The notes: generated by a model not told the origin, from the letters alone. A stretch of DNA of 64,000 nucleotides from Thiohalospira sp051746205 (GCA_051746205.1 JBNJEU010000002.1:1-64000); one strand, 5' to 3'. Positions 17,149 through 25,884 are shown, counted from the first letter of the stretch. Numbers and translations: made by a program.

Positions 17149-18138
17149 TCACCCTTCCGTACTCGCGCTTGTTGCGTGTCGGGCCATGCCTCTGGTTGCG
17201 CCGGGTCCCATCCAGTAATCCAGATCGCGGGTCAGGAACTCGTCGGCGGTCATGTAGTGGGCGCCGTCGCAGGAGAAGTTCAAGCCGACCTTGCCGTTGA
17301 TCACGTTCAGGGATCCGGAGCGAAGGTAGATGGTCTCGTCGGCCTCGCGCAGGGCCTGGAAGCGGTGGAAGACGCTGCGGATGCGCTGGGCAGCGATTCG
17401 CGCGCGTTCGGGATAGCGCCGGCGTGGATAGGCCATGGCGAGGTTGGGGGAGACGGCTTCGCTGCCGGCGTGGACCTGGTAGTTGTACGGGTCGTCCACG
17501 TGCCACAGGGTCATGCGGGTGCTGGAGAAGTGGAGCTTGGCGTGGAAGACGCCGTGGTGGTGGATGAGGCTCTCCACCAGTGGCAGGACCGTGGCCATGT
17601 TCCGGTCCATCAGGCTCTCGTTGCGGGTCTGGGCGAACAGGCCACCCCGGATGGCGGGATCGCCACGAAATTGACGGTGGCCCTCGGCGTGATCGTGGAG
17701 GCGGTTGTCGGCGGCCGGTAGCTCGCTGATGTGGAAGTCGGCGGCAACAAAACCGAGCAGGCGCTCGCGTTCACGCACGGCGACCACGGCGGTGAGACAC
17801 GGCACCAGGCTGCGCTGGCTGATGTAGACCGGTGACAGGACCATCCCCTGATAGGGCAGCAGTCCGGCCAGGTAGGGCCGGTCGGAGAGGTCCTGGCCGC
17901 GCCATTCGTGGGCCACGCTGGCGCCGTTGATGTTGCCGGAGCACTGGCGACCCTCGGGGTCCAGCGCATAGAGCAGGCGGCAGCGGGGAAGGTCAGCGCC
18001 GGCGCGGATCAGGGCCTGGTCCAGACCGTCGCTGCCCCAGGCCATGGCGGCGGCGTCGGCGACCTCCCGCATCGGCGCGTCGAGGAGGGCCATCAGGCCG
18101 GCGCGGTTGGTGGTGAGGGTTTGTTCCAGATCGGTCAT
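17149..18138 (-). CDS. Soluble PDC/Cache-type sensor domain protein
   Basis: I do not recognise a characterised homologue. The 329-residue protein has no membrane helix or signal peptide. Residues about 70-150 look like a PDC/Cache sensor domain: DLSDRPYLAGLLPYQGMVLS, then VYISQRSLVPCLTAVVAV, then LLGFVAADFHISELP. The second half has no motif I can name but is conserved-looking and ends with a segment containing GLNFSCDGAHYMTADEFL. I chose the ATG at 18138; the longer open frame beyond it runs into the hairpin repeats. It is convergent with trkH and lies downstream of the long inverted repeats. A cytosolic Cache-like protein without an output domain is unusual, so its role is open. Confidence 0.7.
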   Translation of the reverse strand: MTDLEQTLTTNRAGLMALLDAPMREVADAAAMAWGSDGLDQALIRAGADLPRCRLLYALDPEGRQCSGNINGASVAHEWRGQDLSDRPYLAGLLPYQGMVLSPVYISQRSLVPCLTAVVAVRERERLLGFVAADFHISELPAADNRLHDHAEGHRQFRGDPAIRGGLFAQTRNESLMDRNMATVLPLVESLIHHHGVFHAKLHFSSTRMTLWHVDDPYNYQVHAGSEAVSPNLAMAYPRRRYPERARIAAQRIRSVFHRFQALREADETIYLRSGSLNVINGKVGLNFSCDGAHYMTADEFLTRDLDYWMGPGATRGMARHATSASTEG

Positions 18139-18200
18139 GGGTGCGTTCCCGCTTGTTGCTGTGGATCGGCGTTTGGAATTCGATCGATTCGAAGGCGGCG

Positions 18201-18355
18201 TTCCGTCTCCGGAGGTCGGGCGGCGGGGTACTTGGACTCGGCTCCCGGGGGACGCCGTGAATACCTCCCTGTAGGCTCTCAGCGGCCATCCATGACCGCT
18301 GAAGCCCCCGGGAGCCGAGCCCAAGTACCCCGCCACCCGACCTCCGGAGACGGAA
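18201..18355. repeat. Long hairpin repeat, copy A
   Basis: Two 51-base arms (18201-18251 and 18305-18355) are inverted repeats matching at 49 of 51 positions. They enclose a 53-base core (18252-18304). The core contains a second small inverted repeat (CAGCGG ... CCGCTG) and a motif that reads GAGCCTACAGGGAGGTATTC on the minus strand. No convincing gene lies between 18139 and 18609; the short open frames that cross it are products of the repeat. It sits upstream of the sensor gene and downstream of the EEP gene, so it could end or insulate transcripts. Confidence 0.9.
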
Positions 18356-18422
18356 AGCAAACCGATCGATCCGGCCGACGCCCTCCTTGCATGTCCCGTG
18401 CCGCCACGAGCGCGACGGCGGG

Positions 18423-18543
18423 CCGTTTCGGGGGTCGGCGGGGCGCGGGCCGGGGGCTTCAGCGGCCATGGATGGCCGCTGAGAGCCTACAGGGAGGTAT
18501 TCACGGCGTCCCCGGGCGCGCGCACCGCCGACCCCCGAAACGG
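18423..18543. repeat. Long hairpin repeat, copy B (inverted relative to copy A)
   Basis: Arms of 34 bases (18423-18456 and 18510-18543) match at 31 of 34 positions. They enclose a 53-base core (18457-18509) that is the reverse complement of the copy A core with one difference (52 of 53). The arms themselves are unrelated to those of copy A. The same core in the opposite orientation with a different stem suggests a mobile or recombining unit rather than a simple duplication. Confidence 0.9.
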
Positions 18544-18609
18544 ACTGTCGTCGCGCGACCAACCACGGCCCGCACAAGAATCCGGCACCCCTGCACCAGA
18601 CCGGTGCAT

Positions 18610-19422
18610 TCAGAGCCCGGTGAGCTTGACCTCCTCCGGCACCCGCACCTCCATGGCGATGGGCAGATGATCGGAGTACGAATGGTTCAGCACCTCGGCC
18701 CGCGTCACCGTCAACCCCTCGGTAACCAGGATGTGGTCGATGTTGCGCTCCGGTTGCCAGCTGGGGAAGGTGGCGAACTTCTCGGTGGGTTCGTGAAGGG
18801 TGGTGTCGCGGAAGAAGCGGCGCATCTCCGGGCTGTCGGGGCGGCAGTTCATGTCGCCCATGACCACGCCGTGGGGGTATTCCTTCAGCATCTCGGCGAC
18901 GTAGCCGAGCTGCTGCACCCGCGCCCGGCGCGACAGGGCCAGGTGGATGTTCAGGACCACCAGGGCGTGATCGCGGTGGCCGTAACGGGCCATGGTCACG
19001 CCGCGCCCGGGGATGAGGCCGGGGAGGCGCTTCTCGCCCATCTCGGCGGGCTCCACGCGCGACAGCAGGCCGGAGGCGTGCTGAGCGAAACGGCCCATGC
19101 GCCGATTCACCCGGTGGTGCCAGAAGCGAAAGTCGGCCTTCCTCGCCAGGTACTCGGTGAGATTGACGAAGTTGGAACGCAGGCTGCCCCCGTCGACCTC
19201 CTGCAGACCGACGATGTCGTAACCGCGCAGCAGCCTCGCCACCTTGTCCAGGTTGTCGAAGCGATCGGCGTGGGGCAGGACGTGCTTCCAGGAGTGGACC
19301 ACGTAGTCCTGCGCCCGGCGTGTGGCGATCCCGACCTGCACGTTGTAGGAGAGCAGGCGCAGGATGGAACCGGGCGTTGTCGTTTCCTCGGCTCCCCCGA
19401 GGGCTACGGCGGCATCGCTCAT
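18610..19422 (-). CDS. Endonuclease/exonuclease/phosphatase (EEP) family protein
   Basis: This 270-residue protein is a metal-dependent hydrolase of the EEP superfamily (DNase I / Mg-dependent phosphodiesterase fold). Visible active-site motifs in order are LRLLSYNVQVGI, IVGLQEVDGG (metal-binding Glu), NIHLALS, VVMGDMNCRPDS (Asp/Asn), NIDHILV and the final SDHLPIAMEV (catalytic Asp-His). There is no signal peptide, so it is probably cytoplasmic. The substrate could be DNA, a phospholipid headgroup or another phosphodiester, and the sequence does not decide. The ATG at 19422 lies 14 bases after the acetolactate synthase stop, so the two are probably cotranscribed. Confidence 0.85.
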   Translation of the reverse strand: MSDAAVALGGAEETTTPGSILRLLSYNVQVGIATRRAQDYVVHSWKHVLPHADRFDNLDKVARLLRGYDIVGLQEVDGGSLRSNFVNLTEYLARKADFRFWHHRVNRRMGRFAQHASGLLSRVEPAEMGEKRLPGLIPGRGVTMARYGHRDHALVVLNIHLALSRRARVQQLGYVAEMLKEYPHGVVMGDMNCRPDSPEMRRFFRDTTLHEPTEKFATFPSWQPERNIDHILVTEGLTVTRAEVLNHSYSDHLPIAMEVRVPEEVKLTGL

Positions 19423-19435
19423 GACATCTCGCGGC

Positions 19436-21067
19436 TCACAGCGGGCAGACCATCTCCCCGAGCTTGCCGGTGAGCTTCAGGTTCTCCGAGTAGTCCACCG
19501 GGCAGTCGACCACCACCACGCCGTCGTCGGCCAGCGCCTGCTTCAGGGTCGGCAGCAGGTCCTCGGTGCGCTCCACCCGGTAGCCCTTCGCCCCGAAGGA
19601 TTCGGCGAATTGAATGAAGTCGGGGTTGTTGAAGTCGATGTGGGAGGGACGACCGAAGGTGTTGAGCTGTTTCCACTCGATCAGGCCGTAGCCCTGATCG
19701 TTCCAGACCAGGATCACCATGGAGATTCCGAGTCGCACCGCGGTCTCGATCTCCTGGGAGTTCATCAGGAAGCCGGCGTCGCCGGTAACCGCCACGACAT
19801 TGACCTCGGGGTACGCCATCTTGGCGGCGATGGCCCCCGGCAGGGCAATCCCCATGGAGGCGAAGCCGTTGGAAATGATGCAGGTGTTGGGGTACTCGCA
19901 GCGGAACATCCGCGCCATCCACATCTTGTGGGCGCCGACATCGCAGAGGGCGATGTCCTCGAGCGCCATGGCGGTGCGCAGATCCCAGATCAGTTTCTGT
20001 GGCTTCACCGGGAAGCTGGTGTCCTCGGAGTGCTCGTTCATGTCCTCGATCAGCGCCTCGCGCAAGGACCGTGCCTGGTGCCCGGTACGCGGTGTCGCCT
20101 GCGCACCGATGCGCATCAGGCTGTGCTTGATGTCGCCGTTCACACCGACATCAACCGAGTAGTACGCGTCCACTTCCGCCGGGGTGTTGTCGATGTGGAT
20201 GATCCGGCGATCACGGGTTGGATGCCAGAGCCACGGATGGTATTCGACCAGGTCGTAGCCGATGCAGATGATCACGTCGGCGCGATCGAAGCCACAAGAC
20301 ACGTAGTCCTTCGCCTGCAGTCCGGCAGAGCCCAGAGCCATGGGGTGCTTGAACGGGATCACCCCCTTGGCCATGAAGGTATTGGCCACCGGGATGTTCA
20401 GTCGCTCGGCGAAGTCCGCCAACTGCTGCCACGCCTTCGCCCGGATCACCCCGTTGCCGGCAAGGATGATCGGATTGCGCGCTTCCGATATGGCCTCGGC
20501 GGCGGCATCCACGCGGTCGGCCGGCGGCTCGGGTGCCACCGGTTGGCGCTTCGGCAAGGGGGTGTCGTCGATGGGCATCTCGGCGATGTTCTCGGGGAAC
20601 TCGATGAAACAGGCCCCGGTCTTCTCCGATTGCGCCAGCTTGAACGCCTTGCGCACCACCTCGGTGATGATGTTCGGGGTCAGCAACTGTGACGAATACT
20701 TGGTGATGGGGTGAAACATCTGCTGCAGGTTCAGAACCTGATGAGATTCCTTGTGCAGCCGGTTGGTAGCCGCCTGCCCGGCGATGGCCACCAGCGGCGC
20801 GTGGTCCATGTTGGCGTCGGCCACGCCGGTGATGAGGTTGGTCGCCCCTGGTCCGAGGGTCGCCAGACAGACCCCGGCGCGGCCGGTGAGCCGACCGTAG
20901 ACATCGGCCATGAAGGCGGCGCCCTGTTCATGGCGGGTGGTGATGAACTGAATGGGTGAATCCAGCACCGCATCCATGAGGTCCAGGTTCTCCTCGCCGG
21001 GGAGCCCGAAGATGTATTCCACGCCCTCGCTCTCGAGGCACTTGATGAACAGTTCCGCGGCCTTCAT
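19436..21067 (-). CDS. alsS: Acetolactate synthase, catabolic AlsS type
   Basis: This ThDP-dependent enzyme condenses two pyruvates to acetolactate. The 543-residue protein has the three expected domains. The catalytic glutamate is in RHEQGAAFMA (Glu47), and the ThDP/Mg motif starts GDAGFLMNSQEIETA. The stretch CDVGAHKMWMARMF resembles Bacillus AlsS (CDIGSHAIWMSRYF), and no regulatory small subunit gene (ilvN) is adjacent. Both point to the catabolic, FAD-independent type rather than the biosynthetic IlvB. I chose the ATG at 21067 (MKAAELFIKCLES); the longer open frame upstream overlaps dsbA and is spurious. The role here could be overflow metabolism or branched-chain synthesis. Confidence 0.85.
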   Translation of the reverse strand: MKAAELFIKCLESEGVEYIFGLPGEENLDLMDAVLDSPIQFITTRHEQGAAFMADVYGRLTGRAGVCLATLGPGATNLITGVADANMDHAPLVAIAGQAATNRLHKESHQVLNLQQMFHPITKYSSQLLTPNIITEVVRKAFKLAQSEKTGACFIEFPENIAEMPIDDTPLPKRQPVAPEPPADRVDAAAEAISEARNPIILAGNGVIRAKAWQQLADFAERLNIPVANTFMAKGVIPFKHPMALGSAGLQAKDYVSCGFDRADVIICIGYDLVEYHPWLWHPTRDRRIIHIDNTPAEVDAYYSVDVGVNGDIKHSLMRIGAQATPRTGHQARSLREALIEDMNEHSEDTSFPVKPQKLIWDLRTAMALEDIALCDVGAHKMWMARMFRCEYPNTCIISNGFASMGIALPGAIAAKMAYPEVNVVAVTGDAGFLMNSQEIETAVRLGISMVILVWNDQGYGLIEWKQLNTFGRPSHIDFNNPDFIQFAESFGAKGYRVERTEDLLPTLKQALADDGVVVVDCPVDYSENLKLTGKLGEMVCPL

Positions 21068-21102
21068 GGAATCCCCCGTACCGATGTGACCTGATTCCGG
21101 AC

Positions 21103-21762
21103 CTACTCGGCCCGTTCGCTGCGCGCTTCTTCTATCAGATAGTCTAGCACTTCGAACAGCCGCTCGGTGCCGCCGTGCTGTGACAACGAGGTGACGTATT
21201 CTCCGGCGACCACGAAGGACGGCACGCCCTCGATACCGGCCCGTCGCGTCACGGATCGCGCCCGACGCAGCTTGGTGGCCACACCGAAGGAGTCCAGAGT
21301 CCGCTCGGCCTTGTCCGCTTCGACGCCGTAGTCGGAGAAGAAGTCGGCAATGGCGCGCGCGGAGTTCAGATCGCGACCCTCCTCGTGAATGGCCTCGAAA
21401 ATCGCCGCGTGGGTCTTGTCCTCGATCCCCAGCAACTCCGCCGCGTAGTAGGCGCGCGCATGAGGCTCCACCCGCTGATTGAAGACCACCGGCATGTGTT
21501 CCACGCGCACGTCGTCCGCCAGCCCGTCGGCCCACTCCCCGAACGGCCCCCGGATCCGGTTGCAGTGGGGGCAGCCGTACCAGAAGACCTCCGTCACCTG
21601 AACGTCGCGCTTGTGGTCGATGGTGCTCAGGGGCTGTTCAAGGCGTTCGTAGTCGATCCCCTCGTCAAAGGCGGCGGCGATCCCCGGGAATCCGAGAGCG
21701 GCCGCCAGCACCACCAGACTTCCGACAGCGGCCGCGCGCGCGCGGGCTGGAATCATGGACAT
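21103..21762 (-). CDS. dsbA: Thiol:disulfide interchange protein DsbA
   Basis: DsbA introduces disulfides into periplasmic proteins. The 219-residue precursor has a signal peptide ending near residue 31 (GFPGIAAA). It has the active site CPHC (Cys64, Cys67) in VFWYGCPHCNRI, a helical insertion, and the cis-proline loop GVPSFVV. An AGGAGG site precedes the ATG at 21762. The nearby cytochrome c biogenesis genes and cytochrome c4 make a redox and periplasmic-maturation neighbourhood common in gammaproteobacteria. It is divergent from the cyclic-nucleotide-binding protein gene. Confidence 0.93.
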   Translation of the reverse strand: MSMIPARARAAAVGSLVVLAAALGFPGIAAAFDEGIDYERLEQPLSTIDHKRDVQVTEVFWYGCPHCNRIRGPFGEWADGLADDVRVEHMPVVFNQRVEPHARAYYAAELLGIEDKTHAAIFEAIHEEGRDLNSARAIADFFSDYGVEADKAERTLDSFGVATKLRRARSVTRRAGIEGVPSFVVAGEYVTSLSQHGGTERLFEVLDYLIEEARSERAE

Positions 21763-21918
21763 GGACGACTCCTCCTTTCTTGTTGGCAGGCAATGCGGCA
21801 ACCGGCGCGCCGCGCGAATCGCTCCCATGGTGCACCACCCCCGAGCCGGTTTCCACAGCCGTTTTGTACCTGCGTCGGCTGGGGTATCCTTGCTCCGATA
21901 CCAACCGGAGGCCACGCG

Positions 21919-22413
21919 ATGACCGATCAAGACACCCAGCAGCTGACCGACTTCCTCTGCCAGCAGTACCTCTGCGAATCCCTCACCGTGAAGGAGGTGC
22001 GTACTCTGCTGGACTACATGGAACTGGTGAATCTCGCCGAGGGAGACGTCATTGCCGATGTCGGCGAAGTGGGTGAAGCCCTCTATTTCGTCGTCCGCGG
22101 TGAGGCGACTCTGCAATCGGCCGGTGGCCCCGAGGGCACCGAGCTCGGCCGGATCCGCAGCGGTGAGATGATGGGCGAAATGTCGTTCTTCGACCGCCAG
22201 CCTCGTTCAGTGCGCATGGTCGCCCGGGACGAGGACACCCAGGTCCTGAAGATGCCACGGACCATGTACCTCCGGCTGCGGGTGGAACACCCCTACATCG
22301 CCGTGAACCTGCTCGAGCACGCCATCGTCAGCCTCGACCACCTGTTCCGCGAGGTGAGCACCGACGTCACCAGCCTGAACCAGTATTTCTACGGCTACGG
22401 CGGACGCCGCTGA
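21919..22413 (+). CDS. Cyclic-nucleotide-binding domain protein without an output domain
   Basis: The 164-residue protein consists almost wholly of a CRP-type cyclic-nucleotide-binding domain (about residues 25-140). It has the GDVIADVGEVGEALYFVVRGEA strand pattern and GEMMGEMSFFDRQPRSVRMVA at the position of the phosphate-binding cassette. It lacks the C-terminal helix-turn-helix of Crp/Fnr regulators and any enzyme domain. The ligand, if any, is unknown. The start is ATG at 21919 after a CCGGAGG ribosome binding site. Its end is convergent with ccsB, with a hairpin repeat between them. Confidence 0.85.
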   Translation: MTDQDTQQLTDFLCQQYLCESLTVKEVRTLLDYMELVNLAEGDVIADVGEVGEALYFVVRGEATLQSAGGPEGTELGRIRSGEMMGEMSFFDRQPRSVRMVARDEDTQVLKMPRTMYLRLRVEHPYIAVNLLEHAIVSLDHLFREVSTDVTSLNQYFYGYGGRR

Positions 22414-22445
22414 CGGGACCGACCGGCCAGGTGCATCCACGAACC

Positions 22446-22539
22446 GACGCCCTCGCGACCGGAGGGCGTCGTCCGCAGGGATGCGGCCGTCGAGCCTGCA
22501 CGGATGCATTCACGGAGGCCCTCCGGGGTCGAGGGCGCC
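22446..22539. repeat. Hairpin repeat, copy C (diverged)
   Basis: Outer arms 22446-22467 and 22518-22539 are imperfect inverted repeats with GACGCCCTCG and CGAGGGCGCC at their outer ends. The core has the same layout as copies A and B: a small hairpin (CCGCAGGGATGCGG), then GAGCCTGCACGGATGCATTC and CACGG. In copy B the matching stretch is GAGCCTACAGGGAGGTATTC followed by ACGG. It lies between two convergent gene ends (22413 and 22591), which fits a terminator-like role. Confidence 0.7.
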
Positions 22540-22590
22540 GGGTCCGAGCCCCCTCCGGAGCCCACAATCCCGAAGACTCGACCCGGCCTC

Positions 22591-23772
22591 CTACAACTCC
22601 CCGTAGGAATGCAGCCCCGACAGGAACATGTTCACGCCCAGGAAGGCGAACAGCGTGATGAACAGCCCGATGATCGCCCACCAGGCCAGCGTCGTGCCCC
22701 GCCAGCCCCTGGAAAAGCGCATGTGCAGCCACGCCGCGTAGTTCAGCCAGACGATGAGCGCCCAGGTCTCCTTCGGGTCCCACGACCAGTAACCGCCCCA
22801 TGCCTCGGCGGCCCACATCGCCCCGAGAATGGTGGCGATGGTGAAGAAGACGAAGCCCAGTGCAATGGCCTTGTACATCAGGTCATCCATCGCTTCCAGG
22901 CTCGGAAGCCGGGCGACGATCGCGCCTTCGTTGCCATGACTCCGCCGCCGCTCGGCGATGAGGTAGGCAACGGCGATCATCGACGCAATGGCGAAACCGC
23001 CGTATCCGATGAAGTTGGCCGGAACGTGGATGGTCATCCACCAGCTCTGCAGCGCGGGGATCAACGGCTCGAGTTCGTTCGCGCCGCGACTCGCTCCGTA
23101 CCAGAGCAGGAAGATCACCGCCGACGAGATTACCAGCAGCACGAAGCCGCCGAGCGCTCGGGTACGAAAGCGCTGTTCGTAGAAGAGATAGATGAGGGCC
23201 GTGACCACGGCGAACACGATGAAGACCTCGTAGAGGTTGCTCACCGGAATGTAGCCCATGTCCGGCCCCAGCATGTGGCTCTCGCGCCAGCGCACGAACA
23301 GCCCCACGAGCCCCATGACCGTCGCCATCCAGGTGAGTGCCGAGCCGACGCGCTCGGCAAAGGCGGAACGCCCGACCAGACCGGCGAAGTAGGCCACCGT
23401 CGCGAGGATGTAGAGTGAACTCATCCAGACCACGGCGGACTGGCTCTTCAGGATAAATTGAAGAAAGAAGCTGCTTTCCCCGCGATCCGGATCCCCGCCG
23501 TAGAGGAGGACCGCGAGGGTCGCGAGTACAGCGACGGCAATGCTGTAGTACGCGAACGATCGCCAGTACCAGCCGAACGGGATCAGGAAGCCGGCGGTAA
23601 TGACGAGGATGCCGATATCGTAGTGGTTCATCATGTCGGCGAAGATCGCCAGCGCGATGGCCGCGACGACCACCACCAGAGCCGCCCAGCCCCAGTCAAG
23701 CGGCCCTTCGGGACGCCAGTTGTTGGGCCGCATCGGCTGTTCGTTATCGTGCCCGCTCTGTGCTGCACTCAT
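22591..23772 (-). CDS. ccsB: System II cytochrome c biogenesis protein CcsB (ResC/CcsA-like)
   Basis: This protein works with ResB to export haem and attach it to c-type apocytochromes at the outer face of the inner membrane. The 393-residue protein has about eight membrane helices and the signature tryptophan-rich WWD haem-handling loop (AWGGYWSWDPKETWAL, about residues 318-333). Histidines in TIHVPANFIGY and WLHMRFSRGW match the conserved haem-ligand positions. It follows resB 12 bases downstream, so they form an operon. In System II nomenclature this is ResC/CcsA; bacterial annotation often uses CcsB. Confidence 0.94.
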   Translation of the reverse strand: MSAAQSGHDNEQPMRPNNWRPEGPLDWGWAALVVVVAAIALAIFADMMNHYDIGILVITAGFLIPFGWYWRSFAYYSIAVAVLATLAVLLYGGDPDRGESSFFLQFILKSQSAVVWMSSLYILATVAYFAGLVGRSAFAERVGSALTWMATVMGLVGLFVRWRESHMLGPDMGYIPVSNLYEVFIVFAVVTALIYLFYEQRFRTRALGGFVLLVISSAVIFLLWYGASRGANELEPLIPALQSWWMTIHVPANFIGYGGFAIASMIAVAYLIAERRRSHGNEGAIVARLPSLEAMDDLMYKAIALGFVFFTIATILGAMWAAEAWGGYWSWDPKETWALIVWLNYAAWLHMRFSRGWRGTTLAWWAIIGLFITLFAFLGVNMFLSGLHSYGEL

Positions 23773-23784
23773 GGATGATTCACC

Positions 23785-25797
23785 TCATGCTCCATCGGTC
23801 GACGACGGCCGTTGCCCAACGACCCGTTCGGCCATTTTTTCGAATTCACCGCTGAAGTCGCGCGGATGGCGATTGGTGCTTCCCGCGATGACCCCTTCGG
23901 TCCCGTTCCCGCTCCTGTCCAGCCGGACCCAGACTCGACGATGGGCCACGTAGAACATCTGGAAGAGTCCGACGACCAGCAACAGACTGCCCAGGTAAAC
24001 GACATTCTCACCAGGGGCCTTCGCAATCTGCAACCCGGACGCCTGTCGGTGATCAAAGTCCTCCAGCTCCAGGAAGAAAGGCGCACCGTAGCGAGGCAGG
24101 GCCGCCATGGCCTCGATGGCGTCGGAATAGAAGTTGATGTCCTCTTCCGCCATGTCGCGACCACTGACTTCGATCCCCTCGGACTCCAGAACCTGGTTAT
24201 AGAGCCGGCTGGCCACCCCGTCCAGGATGCGGCGATAGAGCTGACCCATGCGTTCGGCCTCACGTTCGTCGGCGGCCATGCGTTCGACGTTGCGCATCAC
24301 CCCGTCGATACCGCCCCGGTTGAAGGCGGCCACGATGCGCGTGGCCCCGTCGATGGTCGCCTCGCGCTGTTCGCCCTCCAGCCGGCCCATCCGTTGATCC
24401 ACATACCCCTCGGTGGCATCGCGGACACGGTCTCCATCCATCATCAGACCGCGCAGGGCCAGGAACCGATCCAGCCCGCCAGTCCGCGGGTTGGCGGGCA
24501 GGTGCAACCAGCGCATGGGCTGATCCGAGGCTTCGCGCATGCCGCTCACATAGAAGTGACGCCCATCGAATTCCGCCGGCAGCATGAAGGTCTCGAACTC
24601 CCGCGAACTGCCGTCGTCCTCGCGCAGCACATAGGTGAAGCTCGGTCCGTAGTTGCGGAAACGGCTCCCGGAACCCTCCGGGGCGCTCTCGACGTTGTGC
24701 ACTTCGAAATCACGCAGCTCCATGGTGAGCCGCCGTTCGCCCACACTGATGGTAACGGAATCGCGCACCGTCACTCCTTCGATGGGGAACCGATTCTCCG
24801 GCGACCCGGACAACGGGATCGCGGTGAGATTCAGCTCGGAGCCGCCATCCTCGAACGAAGCCTGATAGATGGAGATGCCACGATGGACGAGCGGGTCGTT
24901 GACACTGATGGTCTTGCGTAACGGCTCATCCAGCTCCGGATCGTGGACCACGATGTCGCTCTCGAAGGATTTCGGCTTCCCGGAGGGGTAGTGCTTCACA
25001 CGGAACTCTTCCAGTTCAACCCGGAAGGGGAGCTTCTGCACGAAGTACCCGTTGCGCATGTTCAGAAAGAGGAGATCCGCGCCGGCCCCCTCGGGGATGG
25101 TGACATTGCCCCGGAAAGCGGCGGTCTCCGGTCCGAGGGTGGACTCCGGTGGCACCTCGGAAGCCGGGATGTCGCGGGTCTCGATGGAGACCCGGCCGGT
25201 CATCTCGGCGATCTTCAGGGCCACATTGCCGTCGATGAGGGCGCCGACGCAGATGACCACGATGGAGACGTGGGCCAGGATGTAGCCGATGCGGTTGGCA
25301 CCGCCGCGCATCCCGGCCACCACCAGATGGTCGTCCTTCTCGTGGCGCCGGATCCGGTACCCCGCCTCGCGCAGGGTCTCCTCGGCGCGCTCGGCCACCT
25401 TCTCCGGTGGTTCGTCCAGAGTGGCCGAGCGGCTGTTCCGCATCGACTTCAGCGACTTCAGTTGCGGGTCCAGACGGAAATGGCGCATCTCGCGCAACAT
25501 GCTCGGCGTATGCCGCCAGACACAGACGGAGACGGACAGGACCAGAAAGGTCAGGATCAGCAGGAACCAGATCGCCCCGTAGACGTCGTAGAGCCCCAGC
25601 ACCCGGAACACCTCGAACCAGAAGGGACCAAACTTGATCTGGTAGTCCTGATAGGGCTGGCTCTGCTGCAGGACGGTCCCGATGACCGAGGCAACGGCCA
25701 GCACGATCAACAGGGTGATGGCCAGGTTCATGGAACCGAGGAATTCGAGGATCGTACTGCCGAGAGACCGGTGGGTGCGGTTCTTGTTCTCTGCCAT
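23785..25797 (-). CDS. resB: System II cytochrome c biogenesis protein ResB (Ccs1)
   Basis: ResB is the partner of CcsB in System II haem delivery and ligation. The 670-residue protein has three N-terminal membrane helices (about 24-44, 76-98 and 170-190). A large periplasmic domain with the ResB-type stretch VNDPLVHRGISIYQASFEDGG follows, then a final helix near residue 620 (YLGSLLLVVGLFQMFYVAH). The length is typical of the proteobacterial form. System II instead of the CcmA-H system is known in Ectothiorhodospiraceae, betaproteobacteria and some other groups, which helps place the organism. It heads the resB-ccsB operon. Confidence 0.95.
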   Translation of the reverse strand: MAENKNRTHRSLGSTILEFLGSMNLAITLLIVLAVASVIGTVLQQSQPYQDYQIKFGPFWFEVFRVLGLYDVYGAIWFLLILTFLVLSVSVCVWRHTPSMLREMRHFRLDPQLKSLKSMRNSRSATLDEPPEKVAERAEETLREAGYRIRRHEKDDHLVVAGMRGGANRIGYILAHVSIVVICVGALIDGNVALKIAEMTGRVSIETRDIPASEVPPESTLGPETAAFRGNVTIPEGAGADLLFLNMRNGYFVQKLPFRVELEEFRVKHYPSGKPKSFESDIVVHDPELDEPLRKTISVNDPLVHRGISIYQASFEDGGSELNLTAIPLSGSPENRFPIEGVTVRDSVTISVGERRLTMELRDFEVHNVESAPEGSGSRFRNYGPSFTYVLREDDGSSREFETFMLPAEFDGRHFYVSGMREASDQPMRWLHLPANPRTGGLDRFLALRGLMMDGDRVRDATEGYVDQRMGRLEGEQREATIDGATRIVAAFNRGGIDGVMRNVERMAADEREAERMGQLYRRILDGVASRLYNQVLESEGIEVSGRDMAEEDINFYSDAIEAMAALPRYGAPFFLELEDFDHRQASGLQIAKAPGENVVYLGSLLLVVGLFQMFYVAHRRVWVRLDRSGNGTEGVIAGSTNRHPRDFSGEFEKMAERVVGQRPSSTDGA

Positions 25798-25884
25798 GGG
25801 CTGCTGCGCTCAATCGTTGATTGAAAGACTCGGACATTCTACGTGAGACAGACCGGTCCGGGGGAAGTTTCACATCACTGAAGC

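Noticed and set aside
18398..18670. Short open frames crossing the hairpin repeats, with similar peptides in several frames
   Set aside because: The similar peptides arise because the frames translate the same repeat core; there is no good ribosome binding site or conserved protein.
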